In this document: piece by piece, positions 10,819-22,094 of the stretch
Layout: the number at the start of each line of letters is the position of its first letter
Position numbering within the stretch: the stretch's first letter is position 1
Origin: Hesseltinella vesiculosa
Lineage: Eukaryota; Mucoromycota; Mucoromycetes; Mucorales; Cunninghamellaceae
Reading direction: 5' to 3'
Length of the DNA stretch: 64,000 bases
NCBI GenBank assembly: GCA_002104935.1
Contig: MCGT01000013.1
Location: 372,001 to 436,000, forward strand
The notes under the pieces: model-generated
What the model saw: the letters and a program-made list of their open reading frames with translations, nothing else
Database searches by the model: none
What the model was told of the DNA's origin: nothing
Made by a program: the position numbers and the translations under genes

Positions 10819-12204
10819 ATGTCTACTTCCATCTTAGCACCTTCCAACAGTTTGAGAACTGGCCAATCAGGCATCAAACTGGCGCCCTTAATTCGCCAAG
10901 CTCGAGTAGTGTCTTATGAAAGGCGACAGGGCAAAGTGTGGTATGTGATTCATGTCGACCCCCAACAGTTCAACAACTTATCAACATGCCTCCGTCGCCA
11001 ATCCTACACCATTTCTCGACGCTATGAAGATTGCGTGCAATTCTCTCAGCGTTTACACGATGCCTTTCCTTGTTTGACTGCCCAGCAAGGCAAGTATACG
11101 AAGCAGGAGCCTGGCTATACCCTGCCCAAATTGAAATCACAAGGTCTGTTGAACAAAAAAGCATCGCATGGCCAACGTCGTGCCGAACTGGACCGATTTG
11201 TCCAAGCCCTGTTCCGTCTGCCTGTGGCCATCACCCAAACCCTCGTTGTCGTTGAATTCTTTGGTCTTCATAAGGCTGACACCGAAGAACAAGTGCTGCG
11301 TGACAAGCAAAACATGGTCCGTCAGCAACAAGCCATCATCAACGCCAACCACGGCTACGCCTACCACCTCCATCAACAACAGATCTACGCCCCTTCTCAT
11401 GCCGTCTCTATTGCCGCTCCCACCGATGATCTCTTCTATCGTCATCACCCCATCGTCATGCCCACCTCGTCCGAATCTGAATCCTTCATCAAATGGCCCA
11501 AGCTCAAATCTTTTTCTTCCAGCACGAGTTTGTCCAACCTGTGCTCCCATGCTGCAAACCGCCTGCCATCCTGGTCTACCCTTTCATCCTCCTGCTCCAC
11601 CACCCTGAAAAAGAAATCGTCTCTCACCTCCACCTACACATCCTTGTCCTCCAACGGCTCTAGCTTCTCCACCTCTTGCTACGGCTTTGACGACACCATG
11701 CCCAGCCTTGTCAGCTTCAGCAGCAGCAGCACCACCTCCAGCTTCTCGTCCGCCGTCGGTCCTCAGCCTCATTTGCTCCCTCCTCATTCTGGCAGCGTGT
11801 CCTCTGCCTCCACCACCTCCTGCCCAAGTGAACCCACCACCCCCGTGTCACCTTCCCATGTCGTACGAATGATCAAGCTCAAGGTCATTTATGATGTCGA
11901 CAACATCGTGGTTGTGCAAATCCCTCGTTCCACCTCACTGGCCGCCTTGCGTACCCGCCTTCATGACAAATTTTCCACCATGCTGGACCCTTCCGTTAAG
12001 CCATTGGCCAATGACTTTATGCTCTTGTATAACAAAGGCTCGCGTACCTCCTCTGCTTCCTCCTTGGAACAACCCGTCACTTCCTCCTCCGCCATCCTCA
12101 CTTCCTCTGCTGCCATCACCCTCATCTCCAAGGAAAAGCACTGGGACATGGCATTGAAGAGCTGGGATCCTTTGGACAAGGTGACCCTCCGTTGCATTCA
12201 CTAG
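10819..12204 (+). CDS. PX and PB1 domain protein (Bem1/NoxR-like, without SH3 domains)
   Basis: Single exon of 461 residues from ATG 10819; the longer reading upstream is a pyrimidine-tract artefact. The N-terminal half (about residues 30-155) reads as a PX domain: RRYEDCVQFSQRL, then a proline-rich loop and RRAELDRFVQALFRLP. PX domains bind phosphoinositides. A Ser/Thr-rich, probably disordered linker follows. The C-terminus (about 355-461) is a PB1 domain starting IKLKVIYDVDNIVVVQIP, with DFMLLYNKG and a final WDPLDKVTLRCIH. PX plus PB1 is the C-terminal arrangement of Bem1 and of NADPH-oxidase organisers, where PB1 recruits the Cdc42 GEF or p67phox-like partner. Here the usual two SH3 domains are absent from the ORF. 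A polarity or Nox scaffold role is inference. Confidence 0.82.
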   Translation: MSTSILAPSNSLRTGQSGIKLAPLIRQARVVSYERRQGKVWYVIHVDPQQFNNLSTCLRRQSYTISRRYEDCVQFSQRLHDAFPCLTAQQGKYTKQEPGYTLPKLKSQGLLNKKASHGQRRAELDRFVQALFRLPVAITQTLVVVEFFGLHKADTEEQVLRDKQNMVRQQQAIINANHGYAYHLHQQQIYAPSHAVSIAAPTDDLFYRHHPIVMPTSSESESFIKWPKLKSFSSSTSLSNLCSHAANRLPSWSTLSSSCSTTLKKKSSLTSTYTSLSSNGSSFSTSCYGFDDTMPSLVSFSSSSTTSSFSSAVGPQPHLLPPHSGSVSSASTTSCPSEPTTPVSPSHVVRMIKLKVIYDVDNIVVVQIPRSTSLAALRTRLHDKFSTMLDPSVKPLANDFMLLYNKGSRTSSASSLEQPVTSSSAILTSSAAITLISKEKHWDMALKSWDPLDKVTLRCIH

Positions 12205-13039
12205 AGACCCTTCGGCCTCATTTATTATTTCCCTGCCCATTCATTTTTTTTTCCTGATTCCCACCCCTTCATTTTTTTATTTCATTCTCATTCCCATCGT
12301 TATTTATGGACCCCAAAGTATATAGCTCTTTTTCTTCATTTTCCTATGTAAAATCATCCTTGCTGGCATTTACTCCCCCCCTTCCTCCTTCTTTCACCCC
12401 ATCCCTTTCACCTCCTTTTTGTAATATAGCTCTTGTATTATTTATTTCTTTGCCACCCATACCCTTTTTTTTTTTTCGTTAAAAAAACCCCAACCCTCTC
12501 CGCAAACGTACACACACACACACACACACACATTCTCCATGTTTCTTTCGTATAGCCATCCTCACTCTCTTTTTGCTACTCATTCCTTTTTCCCCAAAAA
12601 TAAAATAAAAAATTGTTTATTTATTTCTTCATCTCATCTTTTTGGAACGTTGGCCAACATTCACGAGAAAAAAAAATGCCGAGATCGGAAATGAGACACA
12701 ATGCCAGATCAACTCTTCCCCCCTTTCTTTTTTTTTTTATTGTTGACATGGCTGACATGACCTCCTTGACATTCACCTTTTTGTTCAACCGTGTGCGAAA
12801 CTCAAGGTGATACAGTGCCTCCTTGGCAATAATAAAGCAAAGGTTTTTTTTGATTTGCCATTGGAACAAAAAACAAATAATGAGGCATGAAAATAAAAAA
12901 AAAAACGAAGCGGAACGAGTCGGACGTTTATCAATTCAAGGACAGATGGGAATCTTCCAACAGCCATACCTAAAAAAAAACCACCAGAGCTTGAGCTGCA
13001 AGCCATGATCTTGAACAGTGTCATGTTACACACTCTTAC
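12205..13039. other. 3' flank of the PX-PB1 gene, no gene recognised
   Basis: Strongly pyrimidine-rich on the plus strand to about 12560, with a CA microsatellite. Beyond it there are only A/T runs and short unsupported ORFs. Confidence 0.4.
12510..12531. repeat. (CA)n microsatellite
   Basis: Eleven uninterrupted AC/CA dinucleotides in the 3' flank of the PX-PB1 gene. Confidence 0.9.
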
Positions 13040-14246
13040 CTACCAAGCTTGACAACAACAAACAAACATCAATAGGGGGATATGGCTTTTCACGCTAATT
13101 TTTTTTGGAGACAAGCAAAACATGAGTTCAGGAGTGGGACCATTCTCCCGGGACATTGCCGATCGTGCAAATGAAGCACGCTGACAAATATCCCAAGCCC
13201 ATTTATGCTCACGAATATAAACAGCCAAGTTCTTCACGTCCACGTAACAACCCATGACCTTTTTTTTTTTTTTTCACACACAAATCCAAGTTCCTTTCTA
13301 TTTCATAAGGTTTTCAGTTCCTGCCTCTTCTGAATCCCAGTTTCCAGATATGTCCATGTCATTAAATTGCAATGACATCAGGGGGGGCACGAAGATCGCT
13401 CTTGACAGGAAATTAAGGAGCAAGTGAACTTGCCAAGTCAATGGACAATCACGAAAAAAAAAAAATAGGTTGTCAAAAACTTCCTTTTTCGTCGCCCAAA
13501 ATAAAAAAACGTCATGTTAGGACGTCCATCTTAGTACATGCTTGATTTGAGAGAAAACTATTTGCATGATCGATGAGCTGCCCTGGATCTTGCACCCCAG
13601 CATCAAGCCTTGTCCTTGACAAAACGCAGCTGGAATCAGCACTCCCTCTTTTCATTTTAGGCAGCCCGACGCGTCGAGCCCCGCTTATGCTCCTCCTCGG
13701 AACATGTCCAGCTTGTCGTATCCCGTTTTACTTCAGGCTTCACTCTTTTCGTAACGTCATTTCTGCATTCATCTTTTCAGAAAATAATGACCTTGCAGCC
13801 CAGCCTTTGTTTCCTACTCATACCCAGCAAAACACGTTATCCCCATTGACATCAGCATTAAAAGAAGCAGCAAATGCTGGGTTGAATGCAGATGCATCTT
13901 CACGTGGGATCAAAATAGGGAGATCTTCGACTTGTAGATCAGCACAAACCCCGAGCTCATACGAGCTACACCGGTTTCACAAAAAAAAAAAAGAGCGAGC
14001 GATGCCTACCGCACGGGCGGTAGTTGCAACACCAGACTGGAACCATTGGGCAAAATCTTTACGCTGTGCTAAAATCGCCGGACTCCCTAGATAAACCATG
14101 ACCCGGATTTATTTTTTTGGCGTGAATGATTTTTTTTAGCAGGTAAGCCAATCAAGAGAATTGCCAATTTTTTCCAGAGCGACATTAGACAAGAAATCAA
14201 ACACATTGAAACATGCAAGAGGCGACTGAATATGGCTATCCTGCAT
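13040..14246 (-). other. Coding-like fragments, possible unrecognised or decaying gene
   Basis: Several minus-strand stretches have protein-like composition but no single clean model. They are 14140-14246 (starts MQDSHIQSPLACF), 14010-14068 joined in phase to 13824-13965 (KILPNGSSLVLQ to PILIPRED) and 13298-13450 (LTWQVHLLLNFL, ending ENLMK and TAG at 13298-13300). Another is 13040-13255 (starts MGCYVDVKNLAVYI). The second pair is linked by a plausible GT..AG intron (13966-14009). The others cannot be joined in frame with good splice sites. I recognise no family. It could be a real gene with small exons whose boundaries I missed, or remains broken by the neighbouring repeat. Confidence 0.3.
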
Positions 14247-14269
14247 TGTTTTTCAAAATTGAACAAAAA

Positions 14270-14590
14270 AAAAATAAAATAAATACTGCACAACGCTTTT
14301 GAGTGATGCTATCGGTGTAATATAGGGTACCGGTACGCATATGTATGAATCATGACGGCACTGAATAACACAGGTCGATTGATGAAAGTCGCCCAGCTAT
14401 CTTTTGACCCATTTCGTTTCGACATCTCTGATTACCTCGGCCAAAAAAAAAAAAATCGAAAAACTGGCCATTTTAACCGGCGGACCCCCCAGGCCATCTG
14501 TCTAGTTGCTCTAAATAATTCCACCCCCAGTTTCACACACCAGTAAAAAATGATGAGAAATGGCCTCGACTATAACGACACCTCTTTTCG
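14270..14590 (+). repeat. Diverged single copy of the foldback arm
   Basis: Aligns with the right arm of the foldback element at 4839-5175 in the same orientation. Shared blocks are CTTTTGAGTGAT, GGTCGATTGATGAA-GTCGCCCAGC, TTTCGTTT, a poly(A) run, CCCCCAGGC-ATC, TTGCTCTAAATAA and ATG-GAGAAATG-CC. Identity is clearly lower than between the two arms, and the ORF of the arms is interrupted. There is one arm only, so this is an old solo insertion or a deletion product. Confidence 0.75.
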
Positions 14591-15134
14591 CCAGCGGAGG
14601 AAACTTCTGAAGACTGACAATCATGCACTAAAAAAAATGTTCAGAGGCACTTCTCAAGCATTTGAAAATGAATTGGCTGCATGTCCACCAAAAATACATA
14701 TTCTACTCTGCCAGTAACTTGGTAGCTGCCAAAATGATGACAGAAATTCGGTAGAAGGCTTGCTCATCTTACGTCAAGCACACTCCATCAATCAGCACAA
14801 CGTTTTTTTTTTTTTCTTGGTCACATTCTGACTGGTACCCAGGCTCGAAAAAGGCAGCACGTCTAAATTTGGAACTGACACACAAGTGGACGGCACTGAG
14901 TGTTGTATGAGTAGAGCATGTAATGCAAGAAAAAGAGTACACCCGTTTGAAGGAGAAGACACTTCCAAATTGGAATCGACAGTCGGTTCGTCTCGGCAGG
15001 CCGGATCTCCCGGCACCATTGCCGACGCCGATCATGATATTTCATGCCCCGCCGTTGGTGCCATGGTTGGTTTCTAGCCATCACCCAGCAGTTGGCTACC
15101 TTTCCCTTTCCTCTTTTTTTATTCACCTGATACC
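14591..15134. other. Upstream region of eL37, nothing further recognised
   Basis: About 540 bp between the solo repeat and the eL37 start codon. It contains a pyrimidine tract just before the ATG (15102-15121), as in many ribosomal-protein promoters. No ORF with coding character was seen. Confidence 0.4.
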
Positions 15135-15696
15135 ATGGTAAGGAAAAGGCGGAGCAAAAAAAACGAAAACGCATCGAAACGCACGAAAAAGAAGAAGGAC
15201 GACGACTGGACGGATGGATGGAGACGATGGATGGATGGATAGCTGAGAAAAGCTGACCCGGATTTTTTTTTTTGCATGTTGCATGTTTAGACCAAAGGTA
15301 CCTCATCATTCGGTAAACGTCATACCAAGTCTCACACTTTGTGCCGTCGTTGTGGCGATCGTTCTTTCCACAAGCAAAAGAAGACCTGTGCTCAATGCGG
15401 CTACCCTGCTGCCAAGATCCGTTCATGTAAAGAAAGATAGACCGCCGCTGAATCTGACTTGCATGGCCACTCATCCATTTTTTTTTTCCACTTCACCAGT
15501 CAACTGGTCTGAAAAGGGCAAGCGAAGAAAGACTACCGGTACTGGCCGTATGCGTTATTTGAAGGTCGTTCACCGTCGTTTCACCAACGGTTTCCGTGAA
15601 GGTAAAGGAAAAAAGGAAAGATCGACGCGGTGAGGATAGATTGATTCAACACTTCTTCTTCTTCCAGGTACCCAAGCCAAGGCCAGCACTGCCTAA
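15135..15696 (+). CDS. RPL37: 60S ribosomal protein eL37
   Basis: Exons 15135..15137, 15291..15426, 15500..15601 and 15668..15696 give 89 residues, normal for eL37. It is a component of the large ribosomal subunit. The first exon is just the ATG, with the intron starting directly after it. The protein then begins [19 protein letters not shown] and shows the zinc ribbon pair CRRCG...CAQCG, followed by [20 protein letters not shown], which is nearly invariant in eL37. The C-terminus GTQAKASTA is short. Intron 1 (153 nt) contains GGAT-rich simple repeats. The gene converges on the lipase gene, with about 200 bp between the two stop codons. Confidence 0.96.
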
Positions 15697-15896
15697 ATGC
15701 CACCCCCTCCTCTCGAAACAACATCCAAAAGCCGTGCTTCATGCGGTTTTTACACGACCACCTTGTACAGTACTTTCGATTTTTTGCTACGAACCTTGAG
15801 ACGAAGGCATAAACACCTCTCAACATGATTCCATCCACCCGTTTCAATAAAGAAAATGGCTATTTTTTTTTAATTGTCGATGGTGCAGAGTCATCA

Positions 15897-16872
15897 TTAG
15901 ATGGTGGAGATAGGGTAGCTGGCCGAGAGCTTTTCAAAGGCGTCTTGATAGGCCCCGATGGTATGATCAGTGATGGCGGTCTTGGTCACCAGCATTTCAT
16001 TGCAGATATCTCGACTGCCTTTGTGGATGGAGAAGACAGAACGGCTAGCCCCGGGTATATGCCTTGACATGTGAGGTTCATGATGCGTACCAAATCGGGT
16101 CACTCGTCGACGTTGGATATGGATGATCTTGCCAGGAATAAAGAGCTGTAAAAAAAAAAAATCTCGTGTAAGAGTCTCAGACGCTTTTTTCCATCTCTGT
16201 CATTCTACCAAGGGGGGATCATCATCGCTTTGTCGGTTGGTATCAAAGATGCGGGAGCGGCATTTGGCAAGGATGTCGTAAAAGAGGTCGCGTGATTTTT
16301 TGCTGATGAGGATACGGCCAACGCCACCAAAGCCTTCGTATGCGCTGACGGTATCCAGCACCAACTCCTTGAGTTTCATGGCTGTGCCGTAGGATAATCG
16401 GCCAACGATATCGTCCTGCACGATGAAGCTCTGCACGTAGTCGTCGTAGCGGCATGCCAGCTCATAAGATACCAGCGCCACCGGTGCATAGCTATAGCAC
16501 TGCAGTTGGAAATCTGGGTTGTTGGCCAGTCGTCGTAATTCGTGGATTTGCTCAGACACCATCATCGTCAGTAGCGAAGCACAACCGCCGCCCAGTGAAT
16601 GGCCCGTGATCACAAAGCCACGGATTTCATCTTGGTGCAGGTGGATGTACCGGAATATTTGAGGCACGATGTTGACGAAAAACCATTGGGCGGACGCCAG
16701 CATCCCCGAATGCACAAGGCCGCCACGCCAAGGTACATAATAGCCTATTGTAAAAAGTAAGAGTGAGCCCATATCCTCGATGTACATATTCCAGGCACGT
16801 ACACACAAGGTCTGTGATTGCGTCATATAAGCTCTATGGGCAGGCATGAAAAAAAAAATAAGGGTCCAGTGC

Positions 16873-16907
<35 letters not shown>

Positions 16908-19692
16908 AAGTGCCACGGATGCTGAGCACAATGGTATTGCGCTGGCGATCGACAGCGACAAAGTAGCTAGGCTGGAAGGCGGCGCCTTGGCGAAGACCGT
17001 ATTCATAGCCAAGGAGGTCGCGCGGATCCAAATGAAGATAATTGAGAATGGCGCTACGATTCGACCGGGCTTTGCCTCGGCTGCGAATCAGCTGGCCATA
17101 GGAACCAAGGTACACCAGGCCACGCCAGCCATAGGATATCAATGCATACCGAAAGTAATGGTTGCTCACATCCACAACGTATTGCTCGTTTGTTTCCTCG
17201 GGAATGTGCTTTCTTTAGATAATAGTAACATCAGTTTACCGACAAAATGGGTAGCAACCAGTGGTTCTTACTTTGGCACACGGCGGTAGAATCGTTCCAA
17301 CACGAGCATGGCTTTGACTAATTCTATAGACGTGACCTTGAAGCCTTGACCCTGTTAGCACAATGTTGATCCAAAAAAAAAAAAAAAAAATCAGTGTCTC
17401 GTTTAGACTCTTTGCTTGGACACGAATAGACGTACAAAGCTGTTGGCTAGGGTGATGATTGACCGGACCATGGCTTGGGTTTCACGAGTGACGGCAAGGC
17501 CGATCAGGTGGTCAGCGATAGGGTGGGCCAGGGCGACTTCTTCAAAAGTGTCATGCATCCATTGCAAGCCAAAGCGCTTGTCGCCAAAGTTGACACTGGA
17601 TATCAGGTGTTTGGCTTTTTTACGAGCCTTATCCGTCAAACATTGCTTATTTTTGTTATTGCATGCAGCCACCGGATGGGTGGAGCTGGAGGCTGGCTGC
17701 CCTGATTCTGGGGCGGCTGTGTCTATAGACGAGGCTGTGGACCAAGAGGTAAAAGGGTCGGTAGCATCATCATCCAGACGGTCCCGGGGCGGCAATTGCG
17801 AAGTGGCATCGCGGTCGCTGATATCGTCCATGTCCTTTTGATGGAAACCGTAGCGCTTACCGTGGGTCGAGCGGCGATTGGAACTTTTTTTCCAGAACCA
17901 TTTGGTCGGAAACCACGAGGAGGAAAGTGCGGCCGAGGGGGCCGATGAGTGGGATGAAGATCGCCGGGAGGTGTTGGACGAAGGCGAAGGTTGCTTACGG
18001 CCGGCACGAGTGCTGGGGGCGGTAGGCGACTTTTGACCATGCGGACGCGCCACGGTAGACATGAAGCGAAGGGGCTGCGAAGGTAGGCGCTTTGATGCTG
18101 GCGATGTGGGCGAAGGAGACAGAATGGAGGATGCAAAGGAGGACGAGGAACCGGCAGCGGTTGCAGCGGAGGCTGGCTGGTCGCGGTGTTGAAGTCGGCG
18201 TGAGGGAAGGAAGGAGATGGGGGATGTCAAGGGAGACAGGCGCGAGATGCGAGAGGATGGTCTTCGGGGACGACTGCGTCTAGACGATGTTGAGCAGGAG
18301 CGCTGAGGGCCACGACAGGCTTGACTCATGATCCGTTGTAGCCGGGTGTTGAACAGGTCATCGACGTGAGACTCGTCACGGGCCAGATCGCCGCGGCCAT
18401 GTTGTGAATGGACAACGATGTCCTTGCTGTCTTTGGTGGGATGTGTGGTTGAAGACAAGGAGGCAGAGGAAGCGGAAGGCGAGAGGTTGGCCGGCCGAAG
18501 ATCAGTCAACCGGTGGTTGTCTGTGAGGGACAGGCTAGAGAAGCGGTTGCGTAGTGAGGATGACGAGGTAGCCAAGTCTCTGTGGGCTGAGGCATCGGTG
18601 GGTGGCAGGAGCGATAGCAGTCGTTGTCTTTCTTGGTGGTCATGGGAGTCGTTGGTGAGATTGGTGATGTCATAGCCAAAGAGCTGACCATGGTCGGCCA
18701 GTGCACTAGACCGCTGGTCGTCAATCATAAATTTGTGTACGCGCTCGCCAAAGGCTGCAGCCGTGTCGTAGGGGTTCTGGAATTGGTAGCGGATGCGGAC
18801 CTGGACAGTGCCCACGACTTTGGATTCACCAAACATGCGTGACATGGTGTTCTTCCATAACGATGACTTGTTCAAGGCTCCACCGATGTCGGTCGGTAGG
18901 TATGGTCGCGTTTTGTATTCATACAAGGGAATGAAACTGCAAGGTATAAATGAGGCAAGATGAGATGCTCAACCACTTTTTTTTTTTTTTTTTTTTTTTT
19001 ACGCAGTAAACACCTCGGGTCTTGATTTCAATCGGGAGAGTTTGATTTTGGCTTTGCCGATGTGGCGGGTATGTTTTGGCCAATGCTTTCTTGGAATATC
19101 ATAGAGATCCAGCTACCAAAGGAGAGGAGAAAAAAAAAGTGGATGAGGGCTATTTTATTTGCCACTCGTTCCCTTTATACCTCGATGGTATTGAATAATT
19201 GGGCGTGGTAGGAGACAACAAACAGAAACCCTTCATTCCAATTGCCAGTGGGCGATTGCGACCGGGCAGTGCGATATTTGACAGCTCCCATTTTAACTTT
19301 CATTGCGGGTCTGCTAAGAGGGGTGTCGGTATAAGCATTCAAGACATCGACCTGGATAACATGTAAAAAAGAGAGTTTGACAGGCGGAGGGGGGTAAGTT
19401 GGGACACACGTGACAGTAAAAAAAAGGAGGGAAATACCTGCAAGTGACAAGGCAAGAGTTTGGTGCAATCAGACGACTGAAACCATTGCCATTCGTCATA
19501 GAGCCTGTGTAGATCAGGGACGGAGACGCTACGCAATCGTTTTGCCTCAGCCCATTGATCCAGAGGTTGGGGGTCGTAGATGGAGAGGAGCGAATGGTGG
19601 CGGGTCAAGTTGTATACGATGGACAGTTGATCGGATGTATCATCGTCTTGGGAAGAAGACGCATCAGTAGCTGCTTGATTGCTATCGTTCAT
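15897..19692 (-). CDS. C2-domain class 3 lipase (sn1-specific diacylglycerol lipase-like)
   Basis: Nine exons (minus): 19438..19692, 19181..19351, 19003..19112, 17409..18936, 17272..17351, 16906..17212, 16803..16833, 16209..16744, 15897..16145. Phases agree throughout, giving 1,088 residues. The N-terminal quarter contains a C2-like region (about 85-230: VDVLNAYTDTPL, NWNEGFLF, LDLYDIPRKHW). C2 domains bind membranes, often with calcium. A long Ser/Arg-rich linker follows (about 280-600). The alpha/beta-hydrolase has IRGTW, HSGM and the nucleophile elbow GHSL (Ser877). The acid is probably D938 or D939 (FIVQDDIV), and the histidine H1067 sits in TDHTIGAY. The order matches diacylglycerol lipases and related Mucorales proteins; substrate specificity is inferred. 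Exon 7 is only 31 nt. Confidence 0.9.
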
Positions 19693-19981
19693 ATAGCAAT
19701 AAGTATAAAAGGGAGCTTAACAAAGGGACATGCAATAGAAAGCGAGATATCAAAAAAAAAAAAAAAATGGTGAAGGAAAGTGGGTGGATTTTTTTTTTTT
19801 CCGTGTCCCCGATTTTTTACCCGCTCCGCTGCCAAAAATGGAACATTTTGCTTCCCGAAGATGAAGCTGAAAAAAAAAAAAGTAGGCTCAAAGCGATGAG
19901 CAAAGCGTGTTTAATAGAGTAAAATGAGAATGCAAAAAAGGAAGAGGGGGTATCTTTTCTCTTTTTTCTTAAAAAAAAAAA

Positions 19982-21839
19982 TTAGGCAGTGGTTTCCTTG
20001 GAAGGGAGGTCGTTGACAACGGCGGTTTCCAAGATGGCCGATTCAAGGATGGGGTCGTTCTTGGTGCGCATGATTTTGGCGTCTTCATAAAACCAGAGCC
20101 AACCAAAGAGTTTGCGGCCGATTTCAGGTTTTTTGACACGCACATACCATAGAGGGATACCTAGCAGACCGATGACGATGATGATGATGTATTGATAGAC
20201 GCCACCGCTGCCGGCATCCACCAATGGAGCCACCACCAAGTAGCAATCCACAATACAGAAGAAGATAGGAATGCCAATGAACACTTTGTAAGGCCGTTCC
20301 ATGTTTTTGGTCGAGGATTTGAAGCGCATCACCACGAGCCCGGAGATGGTGATCCCGTAGAATAGCCAGCCAACAAAACTGTACATCGTGGCGAGATATC
20401 TGCGCACAAAGAAGGGTGAGCCGCTGCACGACTTCGGTTTGACTCCTGTTCGACTTACGTAAAGTTACCAGGGATGGTCCAAATGGTACTGATGATACCG
20501 ACGAGTATGAGGGCCCAGACAGGAGCATTGCCACGGCCTACTTGGCGGCCGAAAAAGGAGGGAATGAAGACGGCGTCTTCGCTGGCAGAGGTGGCCACCA
20601 GGCGGGAGGCAGCCCAGATATTGCCATTGACACTGCCAAAGGTCGACAGCACCACCATCAAAGCAAAAAAGTAAGCACCAGCATTACCCATGGTGACCAA
20701 ACCCAGTTCCATTGCCACTGTGGATGAAGAGGCAACCACACTGGCTGACAAGGTTGCGAAGTAGGCTACGTTACACAACACATACACCTGTCAAAAAAAA
20801 AAAAGAGTGTCACAAGCCATTTCGGGTTTGGGATGGGGTGTCCTTACAGCTGTAACAAGCATGCAGCTGATGGTGATGGCTGTGGGCAAGGTCTTTTGAG
20901 GGTTCTTGACTTCACTGACACCATAATTCAAATTGTTCTATAGAACAGTGTGTGAGAAGAGCGTTCTTTTTTGTCTTCTTCTCCTTACCCAACCGTTGAA
21001 GGCAAACAAGGAGAGGTACAGAGCTGTGCCATAGTCTAGGGCGTTTTGGCTGCTGCCAACAAAGGCGTTGTCGAGGTTATGTTTTCCGTCTTTGCCCAGC
21101 CAGATAAAACCGATGATGATAATCATGACGACAGCAATGAGTTTGGCAGCAGTGAAGATGTTTTGCACGTAAGCACCAGCTTTTTGACCGAAGCAGTTGA
21201 AAGCGACCACCACCCAGATACAGCAGATGGCGACCAGTTTGAGAGCATAGTCTGGCATGTCGGGGGATCCAGAGGCAGACGGATTAAAGTAGGCCATTTG
21301 TAAGATGTATTCGGCAAAGACCGTGGCAATGGACGCGGTGCCGATCGGGTTGGTCAACAGCAGGTTGCTCCAGGTGAAGGTCAAGCCCATGCAAGGACCG
21401 TAAGCTTTGGTCAGATATTGATATTCGCCACCTGATTTGGTAATCATGGTTCCAAGTTCAGCGTAACACATGGCACCCAGGTAACTAAGAATGCCACCCA
21501 CGAGCCACATCATCAACGAAGGTCCCACAGCGCCCACTTTGGCTGTCACTGGCCCAGGTGAAGCAAAGATCCCACTGCCAATGATCAACCCTACGATCTA
21601 ACAGAAAATAACCACGTCAGCTTGATCTGGATATCCTGCACGAAGCTTACCATGTTGATACTGCTGAGCAAACCCATGTGGGGAGCAGGGCCGTGTTGGA
21701 CTTCAACGTCTTCTTGATGACCTTGGACAGTGCTAGGGGTGGATTCAATGGAAGTAGCCAAGGACCGTCGATGGGACAGACCAGGATGAACTTCGTCAGG
21801 TTTGTAGGAGCTTGGTAGCTCTGTTTTTTCAGACGACAT
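19982..21839 (-). CDS. Amino acid permease, APC superfamily (LAT/Mup1-like)
   Basis: Exons 21651..21839, 20989..21597, 20848..20937, 20459..20787 and 19982..20399 (minus) give 544 residues. About 60 cytosolic residues precede the first membrane segment, which carries the APC signature IVGLIIGSGIFASPG. About twelve hydrophobic segments follow. SKSGGEY-type (TKSGGEYQYL), FAFNGWNNLNYGVSEVKNP and MERPYKVFIGIPI match the L-type transporter/methionine permease branch that imports neutral amino acids at the plasma membrane. The tail is hydrophilic, with ETTA at the end. ATG 21837-21839 (MSSEKTEL) is chosen; the upstream in-frame extension is hydrophobic noise. The exact amino acid carried cannot be told. 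Confidence 0.93.
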
Positions 21840-22094
21840 TCGAGTGAAAGTAGTAAGAAAGATAAGATAATAAAAAAAAAATGTCAAAAACGGGAAGAAG
21901 TTGAATCAAAAAAAAAAAAACTGGGAGTGGGGAATGAAAAAAAATTTTTTTTGCAGATTTTGCAATGCCGACTAGATCTGCCAAAAGGCTCTTCTATTGT
22001 TTTCTTTACAGGTCCTGACAAGACCTTTGAGACAAAGTCACACGCTCTCTCTGCGAGCATGCTTTGTGCTTAGGATGGTCATCCTTATTTTTAA
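21840..22094. other. Permease upstream region
   Basis: Short promoter region of the minus-strand permease gene, with A/T runs and nothing else recognised. The transposon remnant starts just beyond it. Confidence 0.4.

Noticed and set aside
13573..14094. 173-residue plus-strand ORF with a CPAC motif
   Set aside because: It overlaps better-looking minus-strand segments and runs through a poly(A) tract as lysines. The single cysteine pair is not enough for a zinc ribbon.
15138..15290. Possible snoRNA in the first intron of eL37
   Set aside because: No paired C and D boxes or H/ACA arrangement is visible. The intron holds GGAT simple repeats and a poly(T) tract.
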